The notes below the pieces were generated by a model, which saw only the letters and a program-made list of their open reading frames with translations, ran no database searches and was not told where the DNA came from. The translations under genes and the position numbers were made by a program. 64,000 nt of DNA from Chloroflexota bacterium (GTDB lineage: Bacteria > Chloroflexota > UBA11872), in NCBI GenBank assembly GCA_022820025.1, contig JAJEGF010000035.1:39935-103934 (forward strand). Direction: 5' to 3'. Each line of letters begins with the position of its first letter. Position 1 is the stretch's first letter. Shown here in pieces: positions 60,892-64,000 of the stretch.

Positions 60892-61149
60892 CTAAGCGGC
60901 GTGTGCTGCGTGGTGGGGATCGCCGGGCGCGGCGCAGTGTTCCTCGCCGTGCTGGTGGCAATGGTCGGTCCCGTGCTCGTCAAGCGCTTCATCGCCGCCG
61001 AGGGCCACGCAAGCCTCGTCGCCGTGCGTGTGGCAGTGCCCTTCGCCGTGCTCGTGGCAGTGGACGCCGTCATGCTCGTGGCAATGCTCGCCCTCGTGCT
61101 CGTGGCAATGGTCGCCTGCGTGGTCGTGGTCGTGATCGTGATCGCTCAT
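60892..61149 (-). CDS. Small His/Cys-rich putative zinc-binding protein
   Basis: 85 residues: an N-terminal HDHDHDHAGD, then repeated eight-residue units built on HCHEH (GDHCHEHE, GEHCHEHD, GVHCHEHG, GHCHTHGD), a short acidic linker and a final HCHQHGEEHC. It has seven Cys and more than twenty His residues, no hydrophobic segment, and no known family recognised. The repeats suggest a cytoplasmic zinc or copper store or chaperone. It is 113 bases upstream of the CDF exporter on the same strand. Confidence 0.7.
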   Translation of the reverse strand: MSDHDHDHDHAGDHCHEHEGEHCHEHDGVHCHEHGEGHCHTHGDEACVALGGDEALDEHGTDHCHQHGEEHCAAPGDPHHAAHAA

Positions 61150-61241
61150 AGCCTGCCGCCTCCAGGATCAGCTCAGCGCCGCGTCGCGCTGGGCCATGGT
61201 ACATGCTGCGCGCACTGCTTTACTACGCATGAGCCTTGGTC

Positions 61242-61306
61242 CGATTCGAAGTATCGTGCCATCGACGCCGGCAGCAGTGGCGACCCTACGCAGGCACTTC
61301 GAAGTG
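61242..61306. promoter_or_regulatory. Two palindromes upstream of the His/Cys-rich gene
   Basis: CGATTCGAAGTATCG (61242-61256), whose minus strand CGATACTTCGAATCG shares most bases with the Zur box TGATACTTCGTATCA, and a perfect palindrome CACTTCGAAGTG (61295-61306). They could be metal-regulator sites. Confidence 0.45.
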
Positions 61307-61362
61307 TCGGGAGAGACTCGCATACGGCCAAGCCCCCTAAGTCTCGCCCCGGGAGATGAACC

Positions 61363-62436
61363 ATGACCAAGAGATTGCGCGCCGGCGTTGTCGGCCTGTC
61401 CGGCATCGCCTCCAGGTTGCCCGAGCGCGCCGATCAGCCCGGGATGGGTATCCGCCTGCCCGTGTCGCATGCCGCCGCCTACCACTGGATTCAGGAGACG
61501 GATCTCGTGGCGGGGTGTGACCTTCGCCCGAATCGAAGGGCCGAATTCACTCGGCAATGGTCCGAACAGGCGCCCGGGCTACGCGTGTACCGCGACCATC
61601 GCGAGATGCTCGCCGCCGAGTCCCTGGACATCGTCAGTGTGGTGACCAGCGACGACGCCCACGCCCAGATCGTGATCGACGCCGTTGATGCTGGCGTCCG
61701 CGGCATCCTCTGCGAGAAGCCCATCGCAACTACGCTGGCCGACGCCGATCGCATGATTGCCGCAACCGAGCGTGCCGGCATCCCGCTGCTCGTCAACCAC
61801 ACGCGGCGTTGGATGTCCCCGTGGCTACAGGTTTCCGAGCTGATCCGCCAGGGGACGATCGGCCAGGTGCAACGAATCGTGACCAGCCAGGGCGGCCCCC
61901 GGGCCATGCTCTTTCGTACGGGCACCCACATCTGCGACAGCATTCTGTGGTTCGCCAATACGCGGCCGATCGCGGTGCACGCGCTTCCCGAGCCTGGTCT
62001 GGAGACGTACGGTCCTCGGTATGCGGGCGATGGAGGTCACAACCCCCGCACCGATCCGGCGCTCAGCGTGTTGATCGAATTCGAGAACGGCGCCCGCGCG
62101 TTCTGGAACCTGTGCAAGACCATGCCGCAGGTGTTCGACATCGATATCTACGGTGAGAAGGGATGCATCAGGGGCCGCACGTTTCCAGGCGATGAGATGT
62201 CAGTCACGATCGATATCGGCAACCAGCGCCTCGTCACCGAGCCGCTGGCTCGGGTCCAGCACACGCATGGCTGGTTTGCCGGCTGTGTTGCCGAATTGGC
62301 GCAGCTGATTCGAGCCGGTGGCGCGCCGTCGTCCGGTGGCCGTGAAGCTCGGATGTCGTTGGAGGTCATGTTGGCCGCCCTGCAGTCCCAGGCGAACGGC
62401 GGGGAGCGCATCGCGCTACCGATCGCTGACGCGTGA
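61363..62436 (+). CDS. Gfo/Idh/MocA family oxidoreductase
   Basis: 357 residues. The N-terminal Rossmann fold starts RLRAGVVGLSGIASRLPE, the central catalytic motif is ILCEKPIATTLADADRMI (EKP lysine), and the C-terminal alpha/beta domain includes NHTRRWMSPWLQVSELI and NGARAFWNLCKT. Members oxidise sugars, inositols or related polyols using NAD(P). It starts after GGGAGATGAACC (SD). No operon partner is adjacent on the plus strand; the substrate is unknown. Confidence 0.86.
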   Translation: MTKRLRAGVVGLSGIASRLPERADQPGMGIRLPVSHAAAYHWIQETDLVAGCDLRPNRRAEFTRQWSEQAPGLRVYRDHREMLAAESLDIVSVVTSDDAHAQIVIDAVDAGVRGILCEKPIATTLADADRMIAATERAGIPLLVNHTRRWMSPWLQVSELIRQGTIGQVQRIVTSQGGPRAMLFRTGTHICDSILWFANTRPIAVHALPEPGLETYGPRYAGDGGHNPRTDPALSVLIEFENGARAFWNLCKTMPQVFDIDIYGEKGCIRGRTFPGDEMSVTIDIGNQRLVTEPLARVQHTHGWFAGCVAELAQLIRAGGAPSSGGREARMSLEVMLAALQSQANGGERIALPIADA

Positions 62437-62660
62437 CCGGTCGTGGCGTCTCGCGGATCGCTAGACGGCCGCGAGCCAGAGTCCTGGAATCGCTGCACGG
62501 GCACGCCTGATCTCAGACGGAGGATGACCATCCCGACATCGGCCCAATCGCGCGTCTGAACCGAGAACTCAAGACCCGGTTGGAGGGTCAGATGCATCAC
62601 TCACAACCGCAAAAAAGTGTTGGCACGCGCCAGAATCTAGGGCAAACTTCGGGGCCGAGT
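62437..62660. other. Intergenic region before the RlpA-like gene
   Basis: No gene supported. It includes a possible promoter (TTGGCA near 62621) and precedes the structured leader at 62661. Confidence 0.4.
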
Positions 62661-62716
62661 GCCCGAGGTATCGGGAGGACCTGGCCGCAGCAGGGCTGCG
62701 AGGCCAGGACTCGGGC
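62661..62716 (+). ncRNA. Structured leader RNA candidate
   Basis: Nested stems: outer GCCCGAG (62661-62667) with CTCGGGC (62710-62716), middle CCTGGCC (62680-62686) with GGCCAGG (62702-62708), inner GCAGC with GCTGC. It lies 41 bases before the RlpA-like gene. I could not match it to the c-di-AMP (ydaO) or other riboswitch core. Confidence 0.4.
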
Positions 62717-62757
62717 TGTTCGAACGGAGATAGCGGCCGCTCAAGTGGGCCGCGCCT

Positions 62758-63462
62758 TTGCTTAGTCATACCCAGCGGCGGTGCGTGCTTGCCCTCGGAG
62801 CCGCCGCCCTCCTGATCATCGGTTCTCCCAGCGACTCTGCGGCCGCGGGCCCTACGGACTCCTTAGTTCCAACCTCCGATGGGTCACCCCTCGCAGGCGA
62901 CGGCGTGGGTACCTGGCGCTGGACTCGTGCGTCGGGCTACGGACCGCCCACCCACTGGGACTGCGGCCATGTCGTTGACGGACGATGTGCCGGCTACTTT
63001 GGCTTTCGCACGGCGTGGGGCTGGCGTTGTGATCCCGACGCCAATCACGCGTGGGCCGTACTGGATCGCGAGCGATCCTTCGGGGTTGCCCACCAGTGGC
63101 TGCCGCTCGGGACCTGGGTGGAGATTCGTCTGGTTCAACCTGAGACACCGACAGGTAAGTGGCTGGAATCAGGACGATCGGTGCTGGCGCCCGTGACGGA
63201 TCGCGGACCCTACGCGCCGTGGGGCGACGAGGGTGGATTCGATCTTCAGGCGCCGTTGGTCCAGGCCATGAACTGGTCGGTGGAAGTCACCTGGTACAAA
63301 TTTCGTGTACTGGACATTCCGCGCTATTGCCCGGCCCAGGGCGCGGACGCTCCGGACTGGCAACTGCTCATCAGCCAGATGGACGCCGATGACCCGCGAA
63401 CGGAAGCGCTCTTTTCCGCCGCGACCGAATGGCTCGGCACGTCGCTGCTTCCGCAAGGCTAG
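62758..63462 (+). CDS. Secreted RlpA-like double-psi beta-barrel protein
   Basis: 234 residues from TTG 62758, which gives a basic n-region (HTQRR) and a hydrophobic core VLALGAAALLIIGS ending SAAAG. The DPBB fold is indicated by LPLGTWVEIRLVQPETPTGK, VLAPVTDRGPYA and FDLQAPLVQAMNW, matching the LxLGTxVxV...V.V.DRGPY...D.S motifs of RlpA lytic transglycosylases and related lytic proteins. It probably acts on the cell wall. It has extra Cys residues (C63, C72 region) that may form disulfides. The start is uncertain. Confidence 0.7.
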   Translation: MLSHTQRRCVLALGAAALLIIGSPSDSAAAGPTDSLVPTSDGSPLAGDGVGTWRWTRASGYGPPTHWDCGHVVDGRCAGYFGFRTAWGWRCDPDANHAWAVLDRERSFGVAHQWLPLGTWVEIRLVQPETPTGKWLESGRSVLAPVTDRGPYAPWGDEGGFDLQAPLVQAMNWSVEVTWYKFRVLDIPRYCPAQGADAPDWQLLISQMDADDPRTEALFSAATEWLGTSLLPQG

Positions 63463-63499
63463 CCGCCCTGTGCCGCTCCCGGCACGGCGGACTTGAACG

Positions 63500-64000
63500 T
63501 CAGTCGATCGGGTCAAAGAAGGTGTGTTTCTGCCCAAAGTTGTCCATGGCCACCACTTCGTCGCCGCGCAGGCGGACCCGTATGTCACGAGTGCGATGGT
63601 GCAACAGGAGTTCGGCGGCGGGTAGCCGTATGGCGAACATAAGCGCCGCGTCCACGGGTGGATGAGCCAGCAACAGATAGCCCCCGGTCCGCACCGGCTG
63701 CCCCACGACGCCGGTCAACTGCGGCGGGTCTTTCGCCCAGGCTGGGACTCGCACGAACAGTGGCCCCGGTTGCTTAACGGTGACGACAAGGTCATTGCCC
63801 GTGTAGGGCGACTCGACCTTGATGGCGTCGGATTCGTGGTCGAAGAGCAGGTGGACCCAATGCCCGGCCGCATCAAAGCGGGTCGTCTCGCGATAGGCCT
63901 CGCACAACGACGCGACCGCGCCGCCGACGATGTCCATGTTGAACGCGATCCCCGGCAGTCCGACCGGGTGATGGCCGTAGGGCGCCGGAAACCCGAAAGC
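63500..64000 (-). CDS. Glycoside hydrolase C-terminal region, GH127/DUF1680-like (5' partial)
   Basis: The frame is open to the right edge of the window, so the 5' part of the gene is missing; the ATG at 63937 is internal. Residues near the edge read YGHHPVGLPGIAFNMDIVGG and the following ACEAY-like helix, then the beta-domain LFVRVPAWAKDPPQLTGVVG, GGYLLLAHPP and IRLPAA, the pattern of the C-terminal sandwich in beta-L-arabinofuranosidase-type glycosidases. Activity cannot be judged without the catalytic part. Confidence 0.6.
   Translation of the reverse strand, partial: AFGFPAPYGHHPVGLPGIAFNMDIVGGAVASLCEAYRETTRFDAAGHWVHLLFDHESDAIKVESPYTGNDLVVTVKQPGPLFVRVPAWAKDPPQLTGVVGQPVRTGGYLLLAHPPVDAALMFAIRLPAAELLLHHRTRDIRVRLRGDEVVAMDNFGQKHTFFDPID

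Noticed and set aside
62580..62760. c-di-GMP-I or c-di-AMP riboswitch upstream of the RlpA-like gene
   Set aside because: The stretch GGGCAAAC hints at GEMM, but the CGCAAAGCC core and the ydaO core are absent.
1..64000. CRISPR arrays
   Set aside because: I looked for regularly spaced 20-40 base direct repeats and found none; the repeats present are palindromic or irregular.

Overview
The window is a high-G+C bacterial chromosome segment with a patchwork of metabolic genes, many starting with GTG or TTG. It carries bacterial L21/L27, three clear toxin-antitoxin pairs or fragments, a zinc-uptake operon and tRNA genes with encoded CCA. The gene mix (gluconolactonase, amidohydrolase, UgpC-type ATPase, BrkB, M23 peptidase) resembles uncultured marine or sponge-associated Chloroflexota, but that placement is a tentative inference and no marker here settles it.

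Region 1 (1-8.8 kb) is the most striking. It looks like a sterol-tailoring cluster: a sterol C-24 methyltransferase (cut by the window edge), a cytochrome P450 fused to an N-terminal GPP34/GOLPH3-like domain, a Rieske oxygenase, an FAD oxidoreductase, a rhodanese protein and two tandem ERG4/ERG24-type sterol reductases. Together these could alkylate the side chain, oxidise the ring system and reduce nuclear or side-chain double bonds. No cyclase or squalene epoxidase lies inside the window.

Region 2 (8.9-22.4 kb) is catabolic and accessory: amidohydrolase, D-2-hydroxyacid dehydrogenase, BrnT/CopG and VapC/RHH toxin-antitoxin pairs, tandem DUF1801, GH32, an exported intradiol dioxygenase-like lipoprotein, SMP-30, alpha/beta hydrolase, GNAT, HAD, and a PurC carrying an unusual N-terminal ankyrin-associated extension. 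At 22.6-23.0 kb lies a peroxiredoxin whose peroxidatic cysteine codon is an in-frame TGA followed by a bacterial SECIS-like hairpin: a probable selenoprotein.

Region 3 (23.3-28.6 kb, minus strand) is a phosphonate-flavoured set: PhnX-like HAD hydrolase, phosphonate-type zinc alcohol dehydrogenase, tyrosine phosphatase, MetE-like zinc methyltransferase and a sugar/phosphonate-type nucleotidyltransferase, interrupted by an IS3-family transposase remnant and a pair of diverged direct repeats. A separate phosphonoacetate hydrolase (PhnA) is at 38.2-39.5 kb.

Region 4 (28.7-35.9 kb) looks like an island. Several tRNA-Ala(CGC)-like sequences, one intact and the rest degraded, lie in the same orientation around a retropepsin-like pair and a 1,522-residue sacsin-type GHKL ATPase with a C-terminal DUF3883 nuclease-like domain, a candidate defence protein.

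Region 5 (36-53 kb) holds rplU-rpmA, a tract of palindromic intergenic repeats, PhnA, an aldo-keto reductase, a seven-gene exopolysaccharide operon with translational overlaps, a UgpC ATPase, BrkB and a Tat-exported glycoside hydrolase. Region 6 (53-64 kb) holds an M23 peptidase, small proteins, tRNA-Arg, a zur-znuABC operon with two operator palindromes, a His-rich CDF zinc exporter, a small His/Cys-rich putative zinc-binding protein, a Gfo/Idh oxidoreductase, an RlpA-like exported protein, and a partial glycosidase running off the end.
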